NCBI GenBank assembly: GCA_964615935.1 | Contig: CAZTTG010000015.1 | Span: 15,602 to 79,601 of the forward strand | Reading direction: 5' to 3' | DNA from: CAZTTG01 sp964615935 | GTDB lineage: Bacteria; Planctomycetota; UBA1135; GCA-002686595 | DNA length: 64,000 bases | Shown here: one piece after another, positions 45,143 to 52,742 of the stretch | How positions within the stretch are numbered: position 1 is the first letter of the stretch | How the letters are laid out: the number at the start of each line of letters is the position of its first letter | Notes under the pieces: generated by a model | Told to the model about the DNA's origin: nothing | Database searches by the model: none | What the model saw: the letters and a program-made list of their open reading frames with translations, nothing else | Made by a program: the position numbers and the translations under genes

Positions 45143-45173
45143 CCGGGGAGTTTCGCCCCACCGGGGAGTTTCG
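45143..45173. promoter_or_regulatory. Tandem 13-bp direct repeats, possible enhancer
   Basis: CCGGGGAGTTTCG occurs at 45143-45155 and again at 45161-45173, 18 bases apart. The pair lies about 160-190 bases upstream of the -24/-12 element on the minus strand, the range where sigma54 activators usually bind. I did not find the motif before the other genes of the island. It also lies within the 3' flank of the metallophosphoesterase gene, so another role is possible. Confidence 0.4.
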
Positions 45174-45233
45174 TGCCAGCCGGAGCCTCAGGGGCTCGGG
45201 GCGGCCTCAGCCGCGTAGGCGGAGTAGCTCGGC

Positions 45234-46097
45234 TCAGAGCAGCTCGCGGACGGCGCCCTCGGGGTCGTCCAGGTCGAAGCGGACTAGGGCCAGCTCGGGC
45301 CCGTCGTGCGCCGCGCCGAAGAGCTGAGTGCGTCCGATCCGATCCCTCCAGGAACCCGTCAGGCGCGCGGACTCGTGCACGTGGCCGTGCAGGGTGACGA
45401 GCGGCTGCCGGGCCCGGATGAAACGCTTCACGGCGATGCTCCCCACGTTCACGTCCAGCGGCGCGTGGTCCACCTTCATGCCGTCCAGGGCGGCGCGGTC
45501 GAGCTTGCCCTGGTAGGGCGGCGTGTGGAACAGGAACACGGCGCGCTCCATGGGGGCCTCTCCGGCCAGGGCCTTCAGGTCCTTCTGGATGGTGGAGTGC
45601 ACCAGCACGTGGCGCTCCACCGGGACCGAGCGCCAGCCCTCCTCCGGAGGAACGCAGCCGGGATCGACGAAGCGGGAGACGTCGTAGCGCTCCCAGTCCT
45701 TGAGCTGGAAGGGGGTGGGCGGGACGAAGGAGTAGCCGTAGACCGCGTGCTGGCCGAGGGCGACGCAGCGCCCGTGGACGTAGGTCCAGAGCCCCCGCGA
45801 GGCCAGCTCGAGGATCGCCTCCTCCTCGCTGCGAGGGTCGTCGTTGCCCAGGATGACGAACACCTCGGGGTAGCCCGCCCCCATCCGGTCGCGCAGCCGC
45901 CCGAAGCCCTCCGCCAGGAAGCCGCGCAGGAAGTCGCCGCAGTCCGCCGCCCCGTGTCCGGCCACCGGCACCGCCAGGGGGAGCAGGTCCCCGCCCAGGA
46001 AGACGGCGGCCGGCCGCGCGTCGAGGATGGCGTCGTAGAGCTTCTCGTAGCGGTCCACCCGGCCGTGGAGATCGGAAGCGAACAGGCAGGTGCTCAT
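45234..46097 (-). CDS. Calcineurin-like metallophosphoesterase
   Basis: 287 residues. Dinuclear metal-binding motifs in order: FASDLHGR (D-x-H-G), FLGGDLLP (GD), VILGNDDP (GN-D in place of GNHD), FLFHTPPY (H) and TLHGHVHES (GHxH). The family cleaves phosphomono- or phosphodiesters, such as cyclic nucleotides or UDP-diacylglucosamine; substrate not determinable. GNDD rather than GNHD is common in the YfcE/Archaea-like branch. ATG at 46097 (MSTCLFASD). Diverges from the ECF sigma gene over 140 bases. Confidence 0.87.
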   Translation of the reverse strand: MSTCLFASDLHGRVDRYEKLYDAILDARPAAVFLGGDLLPLAVPVAGHGAADCGDFLRGFLAEGFGRLRDRMGAGYPEVFVILGNDDPRSEEEAILELASRGLWTYVHGRCVALGQHAVYGYSFVPPTPFQLKDWERYDVSRFVDPGCVPPEEGWRSVPVERHVLVHSTIQKDLKALAGEAPMERAVFLFHTPPYQGKLDRAALDGMKVDHAPLDVNVGSIAVKRFIRARQPLVTLHGHVHESARLTGSWRDRIGRTQLFGAAHDGPELALVRFDLDDPEGAVRELL

Positions 46098-46237
46098 GGG
46101 GGCCGCAGCGACGCGGGGGCGGCGGGGCGGATCTTAGTCCGCGGAGGCTGCCGGGCAAGCGGGCCTCGCGGTTTGCCGCCATCCCTGGCCGGGAGTAGGA
46201 TGCTACGGCGAGGCATCCAGCGCCGGAACCCGATTCC

Positions 46238-46867
46238 ATGGCGAGCCCCTCCGAGGTTTTCACGACGCTTCTCGAGGCTGCGGTCGGCGGCGACGCGGCG
46301 GCTCAGAAGAGGATGTTCTCGATCCTCTACGGCGAGCTGCACCGCCTGGCGCACGCGGCCATGCGCGAGGAGCGCCCGGGCCACGTGCTCCAGACCACGG
46401 CCCTCGTCCACGAGGCCTACGTGCGCCTGGTCGAGGACGAGGCGCGGCGCTGGGAGAACCAGACCCACTTCTTCAGGATCGCGGCCGGCGCCATGCGCCG
46501 CATCCTCGTGGACGAGGCGCGCCGCAACCGGACGGAGAGGCGCGGCGGCGGCCGGATCCCGGTCTCGCTGGAGGGGGGCGTCGGAGCGGAGGTGGGGGCG
46601 GAGGTCGCCGGGGACGGCCCGGCGGACATCGACGCGCTGGAGGGAGCCCTGCAGAGGCTCGCCGCCGTCGGCGGCCACGAGCGCAAGTGCACCATCGTGG
46701 AGCTGCGCTTCTTCGCGGGGCTGCCGCTCGAGCAGATCGCCCGGGTCCTCGGGATCTCGACCGCCACCGTGAAGCGCGACTGGAGGTTCGCCAAGGCCTG
46801 GCTGCGCGAGGAGCTCGATCGCGAGTACGGAGGGGAGGATGCAGGGGGACCGGCTGGAGCGGGTTGA
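46238..46867 (+). CDS. ECF-type RNA polymerase sigma factor
   Basis: 209 residues. Region 2: AAQKRMFSILYGELHRLAHAAMREERPGHVLQTTALVHEAYVRLVE and HFFRIAAGAMRRILVDEAR; region 4: RKCTIVELRFFAGLPLEQIARVLGISTATVKRDWRFAKAWLREEL. The 'LQTTALVHEAYVRL' and 'ILVDEARRN' phrases mark the ECF subfamily abundant in Planctomycetota and Acidobacteriota that is linked to Ser/Thr kinases. The kinase gene overlaps its last 29 bases, so both are made from one transcript, and the kinase is the likely controller of the sigma factor. No anti-sigma gene is adjacent. Confidence 0.94.
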   Translation: MASPSEVFTTLLEAAVGGDAAAQKRMFSILYGELHRLAHAAMREERPGHVLQTTALVHEAYVRLVEDEARRWENQTHFFRIAAGAMRRILVDEARRNRTERRGGGRIPVSLEGGVGAEVGAEVAGDGPADIDALEGALQRLAAVGGHERKCTIVELRFFAGLPLEQIARVLGISTATVKRDWRFAKAWLREELDREYGGEDAGGPAGAG

Positions 46868-49583
46868 GCGCCTGTTCCACGAGGCGCTGGAGCGCGAGCC
46901 GCGGGAGCGGGCCGCGTTCCTGGAGGAGGCCTGCGGCGGCGATCCGGACCTGAGGGCCCGGGTGGAGGCCCTGCTCGCCGCCGACCGCCGGGCCGCCGAC
47001 TTCCTGGACGAGCCGGCGTGGGCCCTCCTCGACGGGCCCCGGAGCGGGGAGGGCGCGAGGGCGGAGCCGGGCTTGCCCTTCGAGCGGCTGGGCGAGCACC
47101 GGCTGGTGCGACGCCTGGGGGAGGGCGGGATGGGGGTCGTCTACGAGGCCGTGCAGCAGCCGCTGGGCCGGCGCGTGGCCCTCAAGGTCATCCGCCCCGA
47201 GCGGGTCGGCTCGGCCGAGGCGCAGGCTCGCTTCTGGCGCGAGGTCGAGACCATCGCCGCGCTGCGACACCCGGGCATCGTCACGGTGTTCGGAGGCGGC
47301 GAGGACCAGGGAACCTGCTACTTCGCGATGGAGCTGATCGAGGGCCGGGGTCTCGACGAGATCCTGGACGAGGCGGCCCGAAGGGAGGCGGCGCCGGATG
47401 ACGAGAGGATCCTGCGCTGGACTCTCGAGGTGGCCGAAGGCCTCGTCCACGCGCACGCCTGCGGCGTCATCCACCGCGACGTCAAGCCCTCCAACATCCG
47501 CGTCACGGCCGACGAGCGGGCCATGCTCCTGGACTTCGGCGTGGCGCGGCACCTGGCGCGGGTCTCGCTCACGGTCACCGGGGAGTTCCGCGGGACGCCG
47601 CAGTACGCCTCTCCCGAGCAGGTGCGGGGGAGCGTGGGGAAGATCGACGGGCGGACGGACGTGTACTCGCTCGGCGCGATGCTGTACGAGGCCCTGACGG
47701 GCCGGGTCCCCTTCGAGGGCGACACCGCGGAGCGGGTGTTCCGCATGATCCTGGAGGAGGATCCCCCGCCTGCGCGCAGCCTGCGGCCGTCGATCTCGCG
47801 CGATCTGGAGACGGTGATCACGACGGCCATGGAGAAGGAGCGGAGGCACCGCTATCCGAGCATGCAGGCCCTGGCGGACGACCTGCGGCGGGTCCTGGCC
47901 GGCGAGCCGATCGCCGCCCGCCCGCCGGGCTGGGTCCGCAGGTCCACGCGGATGGCGCGCCGCCACCGCAGGATCTCCGCCGGCGCCGCGGTGGCGCTGC
48001 TGCTGCTCGTCGGGGTCGCCGCCACCCTGGCCGTCGTCGGCCGGCAGGGGCGGTGGAGCCCCGAGAGCGCGGAGCAGATGTTCGTGCCCATGGACGAGGC
48101 CTTCGGCTTCGTGCCTCGATCGGCTCGCCGGATCGCCTGGATGTGGACCCTCGCCGCGGACCCCGGGGACCCCGGCGGACACGTGCTCCGGGCGCTGGAC
48201 GCGATCGAGTCGGGCGAGCTCGCGGTCGCCCGCGGGGCGCTCGAGGAGTGCATCGCGGCCTGCGGCCCGCGCGGCGAGGCCGATCTCGAGAGCGAGGCTC
48301 ACCACCTCCTGGGGCTCGTCGGTCACGGGCTGGCGCGGGAGGCCGGGGGAGGCCGCTCGTCCGCAGGCGCCTCCTCTCTCCGCGAGCTGAGGCTCAACCC
48401 CAAGCATCATCTGGCGCACCTGCAGACCGGGATGAGCATCGTCGGCGGCCTGCACCGGGGAGGAGAGGTCGAGCAGTTCGAGGAGGCCATCGCGCATCTC
48501 GAGGAGGTGCTCCGGGCGCGGCCCCGGCACGTGGTGTCGCTCCTGTTCCTGGGCCGGACCTACTACTTCCTGGCGCGGTCCCACGGCTTCCTCGGGCTGG
48601 TCGACGAGGCCGAGGCGCAGCTGCAGAGGGCGCTCGCGCTCTCGGGCGAGGAGCCCTACCACGTGATCCACAACACGCTCGGTGCCCTGGCCCTGCTCCG
48701 CGGGGAGCACGAGCAGGCCCTCGAGTGGAACCGCAAGGCCCTCGCCGTCGCGCCGGCCCAGAACGCGATGCACGCCCACAACATCGCGGCCGGCGTGGCC
48801 GCGGCCCACGCGGGCATGGGCCGCTTCGAGGAGGCCCGCCGCGCCTACCTGGAGGTCCTCCGGAAGGCGCCCGACGACGCGGGCCTGTGCCTGGGCATGG
48901 CCCGGATGAGCCTGCGGGCCGGCGAGGAGGAGGAGGCCCTGGACCACGCGAGGCGGGGGGCGGAGATGTGGACCCAGCCCCCCCAGGGCGTGCCGGCCGC
49001 GGCCCGGGTCGTCATGGCCTGCGTCGAGCTCCGACGGGGCGAGGACGCGCGCGCCCTGGACCTCCTGCTCGACACCGTGTACTCGACCGCCTTCTGCGCC
49101 CGGGACCTCGGCCAGGCCTGCTTCCTCCTGGCCACCCTGCCCGAGGCTACCCTCCGGAGCGCGGAGCAGGAGGGACAGTTCATCGGGGTGCACCTCGAGA
49201 GAATGGCCACCCGCGCGGGACACCACGCCTCCTTCGAGGGCCGGCGCTCGCCCATCGGCTGCAGCACGATCGGCGTGCTCCACTGGTACCGGGGATCCCA
49301 CGGGCTGGCGATCGACTACCTCGAGGAGGCGATCTCCGCGAGGGATGGCTGGCCCCGGGCGGCGCGCGAGCACCACTGGACGGAGGACGCCCGCGACCGC
49401 TACTTCCTGGCGATGGCCCACTGGGGGCTGTCGGCCGAGGAGCCCGGGCACGCCGACCGGGCCCGGGAGTGCTTCGACGCCGCCGAGGCCGCCGCCCTGC
49501 GAAACCGCGCCCCCATCGAGGACGTGGACGTGATTTCGCGGGTGCGGGACAGGGCCCGCGACGCGCTGAGCCGGGATCCGTAG
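46839..49583 (+). CDS. Membrane Ser/Thr kinase with TPR-rich extracytoplasmic region
   Basis: 914 residues; ATG at 46839 lies inside the sigma gene and is preceded by GGAGGGGAGG. An N-terminal ~60-residue helical segment (LERVERLFHEALEREPRERAAFLEEAC) of the kind found in sigma-linked kinases. Kinase domain ~87-355: RLGEGGMG, Lys116, HRDVKPSN (212-219), DFG (232-234), TPQYASPEQ. A single transmembrane helix at ~381-400. The C-terminal ~500 residues are helical repeats of TPR type (EEAIAHLEEVLRARPRHVVSLLFLGRTYY, EQALEWNRKALAVAP, EEARRAYLEVLRKAPDDA). Probably detects an envelope signal and acts on the ECF sigma encoded just upstream. Confidence 0.92.
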   Translation: MQGDRLERVERLFHEALEREPRERAAFLEEACGGDPDLRARVEALLAADRRAADFLDEPAWALLDGPRSGEGARAEPGLPFERLGEHRLVRRLGEGGMGVVYEAVQQPLGRRVALKVIRPERVGSAEAQARFWREVETIAALRHPGIVTVFGGGEDQGTCYFAMELIEGRGLDEILDEAARREAAPDDERILRWTLEVAEGLVHAHACGVIHRDVKPSNIRVTADERAMLLDFGVARHLARVSLTVTGEFRGTPQYASPEQVRGSVGKIDGRTDVYSLGAMLYEALTGRVPFEGDTAERVFRMILEEDPPPARSLRPSISRDLETVITTAMEKERRHRYPSMQALADDLRRVLAGEPIAARPPGWVRRSTRMARRHRRISAGAAVALLLLVGVAATLAVVGRQGRWSPESAEQMFVPMDEAFGFVPRSARRIAWMWTLAADPGDPGGHVLRALDAIESGELAVARGALEECIAACGPRGEADLESEAHHLLGLVGHGLAREAGGGRSSAGASSLRELRLNPKHHLAHLQTGMSIVGGLHRGGEVEQFEEAIAHLEEVLRARPRHVVSLLFLGRTYYFLARSHGFLGLVDEAEAQLQRALALSGEEPYHVIHNTLGALALLRGEHEQALEWNRKALAVAPAQNAMHAHNIAAGVAAAHAGMGRFEEARRAYLEVLRKAPDDAGLCLGMARMSLRAGEEEEALDHARRGAEMWTQPPQGVPAAARVVMACVELRRGEDARALDLLLDTVYSTAFCARDLGQACFLLATLPEATLRSAEQEGQFIGVHLERMATRAGHHASFEGRRSPIGCSTIGVLHWYRGSHGLAIDYLEEAISARDGWPRAAREHHWTEDARDRYFLAMAHWGLSAEEPGHADRARECFDAAEAAALRNRAPIEDVDVISRVRDRARDALSRDP

Positions 49584-49591
49584 GAAAAGCG

Positions 49592-49612
49592 GGAAAGGGG
49601 TGATCCCTTTCC
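49592..49612 (+). terminator. Hairpin after kinase gene / start of adhesin leader
   Basis: GGAAAGGG (49592-49599) and CCCTTTCC (49605-49612) pair perfectly around the loop GTGAT, nine bases after the kinase stop codon. There is no run of T, so a classical intrinsic terminator is doubtful. A counterpart with the same GTGATCCC core stands at the same distance before the next surface-protein gene. Confidence 0.45.
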
Positions 49613-49667
49613 GCGGGCGCCGCGCCCGTGCAGGTGAACCTCCGGCGCGCTCGTCATCCCCGGTTCC

Positions 49668-49686
49668 CAGGATCGAGACGGCGCCC
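49668..49686 (+). repeat. Duplicated leader block, copy 1
   Basis: CAGGATCGAGACGGCGCCC here recurs exactly at 50830-50848. Both copies lie about 135 bases before the start codon of a YadA-head-like gene and are flanked by looser similarity (GCGCTGCG, ACGCCGCC), so the duplication that made the two genes included their leaders and possibly their promoter. Confidence 0.7.
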
Positions 49687-49800
49687 CGCGCTGCGCATCC
49701 GACGCCGCCGTGGTTCCCGATCCACACGGCCCGAGCCCCGGGCCCGCCGGCCCTCTGCTTCGGCGCGCACCGGGGCGCACACGAACCACAGGAAACTCCG

Positions 49801-50691
49801 ATGAAACGCATTCAACTACACCCCCTCTCCCTGCTGGCCGGCCTGCCGGTCGGCGGCCTCATCCTGGTGCTCATGGGCATGCAGCAGATCACCAACACCC
49901 GCCTGATCATCACCGGCGAGCAGCAGGAGATCCTGAGCCACATGAGCATCGTCTACCTGGCCGACGGCCAGGGGGGTCTGGCCAAGACGATCCGCATCAG
50001 CGACGTCAACGTGCAGATCGTGAACGGCATGGGGGCGACCAACGGCTACCCGGCCGATCCCACCAGCAACGATCCCCTGCTCACCGCAACCAACGGCGTG
50101 GGCAACCTGATCGTGGGGTACAACGAGTCGGGCAACTCGTTCGGTGACGACCGGACCGGCTCCCACAACGTCGTCGTGGGCAGCAGGAACACCCACTCGA
50201 GCTTCGGCGGACTGGTGGCGGCCGTGGACAACACGATCTCATTCGCCTATGCCTCGGTCTCGGGCGGAGCCGGCAACCGGGCCACCGCCGTCTACTCCTC
50301 GATCAACGGCGGCCTCAGGAACCTCGCCAGCGGAGACGGGTCCTCGGTCAGCGGCGGGCGGGAGAACACCGCCAATGACTACTGGAGCTGGATCGGCGGC
50401 GGAAACCTCAACACCGCCAGCGGCGAGTACGCGACGATCAGCGGCGGGTCCGGCGGTATCGCCAGCGGCAAGCACTCGTCGGTCAACGGAGGGCGCGCGT
50501 GCGTCGCCAGCGGCATCTGGTCCTCGGCCGGCGGGGGCTATCAGTGCGCCGCCACCGCCGACAGCTCCTCGGTCAGCGGGGGGTACGAATGCACCGCTGA
50601 CGGTTTCGCCGCCTCGTCCACCGGCGGCAAGTGGCGCTCCGCGCTGTCGAGTTATGACTGGGCTGGCGGCTCCTACTACTCGGACCAGTAG
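49801..50691 (+). CDS. YadA-head-like surface protein 1
   Basis: 296 residues. N-terminal hydrophobic segment (LSLLAGLPVGGLILVLMGMQQ) as signal or anchor, then ~110 residues of conserved N-terminal region (TGEQQEILSHMSIVYLADG ... NVQIVNGMGATNGYPADP). From ~115 on, repeats of about 14 residues of the hep_Hag / trimeric-autotransporter head type: SSVSGGRENTAN, SWIGGGNLNTASGEY, TISGGSGGIASGKH, SSVNGGRACVASG, and so on. Such repeats build trimeric beta-rolls in adhesins. The C-terminal membrane anchor of true trimeric autotransporters is absent, so attachment must be by the N-terminus or partner. A second copy follows at 50970. Confidence 0.82.
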   Translation: MKRIQLHPLSLLAGLPVGGLILVLMGMQQITNTRLIITGEQQEILSHMSIVYLADGQGGLAKTIRISDVNVQIVNGMGATNGYPADPTSNDPLLTATNGVGNLIVGYNESGNSFGDDRTGSHNVVVGSRNTHSSFGGLVAAVDNTISFAYASVSGGAGNRATAVYSSINGGLRNLASGDGSSVSGGRENTANDYWSWIGGGNLNTASGEYATISGGSGGIASGKHSSVNGGRACVASGIWSSAGGGYQCAATADSSSVSGGYECTADGFAASSTGGKWRSALSSYDWAGGSYYSDQ

Positions 50692-50732
50692 ACCGCCTGG
50701 GGGGTCGCCTCCGGGGCTCGCCACGTGCCGGG

Positions 50733-50785
50733 GCTGGATCCGGGAGAAAAACGGGGATGCGGTGATCCCCTCTCCCGGATCCAGC
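50733..50785 (+). terminator. Two-tier hairpin between the surface-protein genes
   Basis: GCTGGATCCGGGAG (50733-50746) pairs perfectly with CTCCCGGATCCAGC (50772-50785). Inside it GGGGAT (50753-50758) pairs with ATCCCC (50765-50770). This 14-bp plus 6-bp structure begins 42 bases after the stop of the first gene. No T tract follows. It is the counterpart of the simpler hairpin at 49592-49612. Confidence 0.6.
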
Positions 50786-50829
50786 GCCCGTGTCTGTGAG
50801 CCCCGGGCGCGTTCGCCCGCCTTGATTCT

Positions 50830-50848
50830 CAGGATCGAGACGGCGCCC
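50830..50848 (+). repeat. Duplicated leader block, copy 2
   Basis: Exact second copy of the 19-base block at 49668-49686, here 140 bases before the ATG at 50970. Confidence 0.7.
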
Positions 50849-50969
50849 TGCGCCCCGCGCTGCGGATCCCACGCCGCCGAGCTTCCAGATCACCACGGGC
50901 CCGGCCCCGAGCTCACCCGCAGGTCGAGCCGGTGCGCATCCAGGCACGCACGAACCGAAGGAACCACCG

Positions 50970-51950
50970 ATGAAGCGCGTTCAACTCCACCCTCTCTCCC
51001 TGCTGGCCGGGCTGCCCGTCGGCGCCGCCCTCCTGGTGCTGATGGGCATGCAGCAGATCGCCAACACCCGCCTGATCATCACCGGCGAACAGCAGGAGAT
51101 CCTGAGCCACATGAGCATCGTCTACCTGGACGATGGCCTGGGCGGCCTGGCAAAGACGATCCGCATCAGCGATATCAACGTGCAGATCGTGAACGGCCTG
51201 GGGGCGACGAACGGATACCCGACGGATCCCACCTCCAGCGATCCCCTCCTCACGGTCACCAACGGCCTGGGCAACCTGATCGTGGGGTACAACGAGCTGG
51301 GGAACCCTCATGCGGACGACCGGACGGGCTCGCACAACGTCGTGATCGGCCACGCGAACACCTACGCGAGCTTCGGTGGGATCGTGGCCGCCAAGAACAA
51401 CACGATCTCGGGGGCCTACGCCACGGTCACTGCCGGCGGGCACAACCGGGCGACCGGCAACATGTCCTCGGTCCATGGCGGAATCACCAACCTCGCGAGC
51501 GGTGACGGGTCCTCGATCAGCGGTGGGCGATCGAACACCGCCAGCTACTTCTGGGCCTCCATCCTCGGCGGAGAGGTGAATACCGCCAGCGGCGAGTGCT
51601 CCGCGGTCAGCGGCGGATTGAGCAACCTGGCCAGCGGAGAACACGGGTCAGTGAGCGGTGGGCAGAGCAACGTCGCCAGCGGCGGGAATTCCTCGGTGAG
51701 CGGCGGCTTTACGAATACCGCAGGCGCGGGGGTCACGTCGGTCAGCGGTGGGATGTACAACCAGGCCGGCAGCCCAGTCTCATCGATCAGCGGTGGATAC
51801 TCGAACACCACCAGCGCCTACTACTCCTCGGTCAGCGGCGGCAAGAACAACACTGCCGGCGGATCGTACTCTTCGGTCAGCGGCGGGTATTCGCGCAGTG
51901 CTCCGGGCACCAGCGACTGGGCCGCTGGCTCGCTCTGGGAGGATCAGTAG
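50970..51950 (+). CDS. YadA-head-like surface protein 2
   Basis: 326 residues, a tandem duplicate of the 49801 gene. The N-terminal ~110 residues are nearly the same (MKRVQLHPLSLLAGLPVG ... ITGEQQEILSHMSIVYLDDG), while the repeat region is longer and more regular: SSISGGRSNTAS, SVSGGQSNVASGGN, SSVSGGFTNTAGAG, TSVSGGMYNQAGS, SSISGGYSNTTSAY, SSVSGGKNNTAGGSY, with the last lines ending in GTSDWAAGSLWEDQ. Same fold as above, again without a C-terminal outer-membrane anchor. The N-terminal domain shared by both copies probably carries the common targeting function; the repeat number varies. Confidence 0.82.
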   Translation: MKRVQLHPLSLLAGLPVGAALLVLMGMQQIANTRLIITGEQQEILSHMSIVYLDDGLGGLAKTIRISDINVQIVNGLGATNGYPTDPTSSDPLLTVTNGLGNLIVGYNELGNPHADDRTGSHNVVIGHANTYASFGGIVAAKNNTISGAYATVTAGGHNRATGNMSSVHGGITNLASGDGSSISGGRSNTASYFWASILGGEVNTASGECSAVSGGLSNLASGEHGSVSGGQSNVASGGNSSVSGGFTNTAGAGVTSVSGGMYNQAGSPVSSISGGYSNTTSAYYSSVSGGKNNTAGGSYSSVSGGYSRSAPGTSDWAAGSLWEDQ

Positions 51951-52004
51951 ATGGCGTAGGGGACTCCAGCTCCCCGGAGGCGTACCTGCTCCTCGCTCCG
52001 CCCC

Positions 52005-52601
52005 TCACGCCATCCGCTCGGAGCGCCAGGGGTCGGCCCCGGGGTGGTAGCCGCGGCTCTCCCAGTAGCCGCCGGGGTCCTCGGCGCAGACCTCGATCTC
52101 GCGCACCCACTTCACCGACTTCCAGCCGTAGCGATGGGGCACGATCGCCCGCAGGGGCCCGCCGTGGGCCGCGGACAGGGGCTGGCCGTCCAGCTCGAAG
52201 GCCAGGAGGACGTCCCCGGAGCGGGCCTCCTCCAGGCTCAGCCCGGCCTCGAACTGCCCGCCATCGGAGATCCGCACGAAGCGCGCCGCCTCACGCGGCT
52301 CGGCCAGGCGCAGCAGGTCGCCCACCGGCACCCCCCGCCAGCGGTTGCCCAGCCGGCTCCAGCCGGTGACGCAGTGGAAGTCGGCGTGGACCTCGACCGG
52401 GCGCAGGGCCAGGAAGGCGCGCCAGCCGAAGGCCCGCGGCTGCTCGACCTCGCCGTGGATCCGCAGGCGCCAGTCCTGGGGGTCGAAGACCGGGACCTCG
52501 CCCACGTGCAGCACCGGCAGCTCGCGCACCGCGTGCTGGCCGGGCGGCAGCCCGCGGGGCGGGGAGCGATCGTCGGTGGGAGGTCCGGGCGGGGATTCCA
52601 T
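52005..52601 (-). CDS. Sulfite-oxidase-family molybdopterin oxidoreductase
   Basis: 198 residues from the ATG at 52601. DWRLRIHGEVEQPRAF, then ADFHCVTGWSRLGNRWRGVPV with the Cys that ligates Mo, then FVRISDGGQFEAGLSLEEA, HGGPLRAIVPHRYGWKSVKWVREIEV: the Oxidored_molyb domain. It lacks the C-terminal dimerisation domain of sulfite oxidases and any signal or twin-arginine peptide, so it resembles the short cytoplasmic 'sulfite oxidase-like' proteins rather than periplasmic MsrP. Electron donor and substrate are unknown. No molybdenum-cofactor genes are in the window. Confidence 0.83.
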   Translation of the reverse strand: MESPPGPPTDDRSPPRGLPPGQHAVRELPVLHVGEVPVFDPQDWRLRIHGEVEQPRAFGWRAFLALRPVEVHADFHCVTGWSRLGNRWRGVPVGDLLRLAEPREAARFVRISDGGQFEAGLSLEEARSGDVLLAFELDGQPLSAAHGGPLRAIVPHRYGWKSVKWVREIEVCAEDPGGYWESRGYHPGADPWRSERMA

Positions 52602-52742
52602 CGGTGGCGAGGCCCAGAGTAGAGCACATCGCGGGATCCCCCGCACTCGTGCGCGAGCCCGGCGGAGAGGTACCTCGGAATCGAGCCTTCCGCGTGACCC
52701 GGGTGTCGAGCACGGCTACGGAGCATCGCCCGGGCGGTCTCG

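Larger units (their letters stand above)
44825..45233. other. 409-base intergenic region between metallophosphoesterase and redox operon
   Basis: No gene is supported here; open frames in it are Arg- and Pro-rich shadows. It carries the sigma54 promoter candidate (44972-44987) and the direct repeats (45143-45173) described separately. No terminator with a U tract is visible after the metallophosphoesterase stop at 45234. Confidence 0.6.

Noticed and set aside
50200..51930. CRISPR-like repetition
   Set aside because: The periodicity encodes ~14-residue adhesin repeats in frame; there are no uniform repeats with unique spacers and no cas genes.
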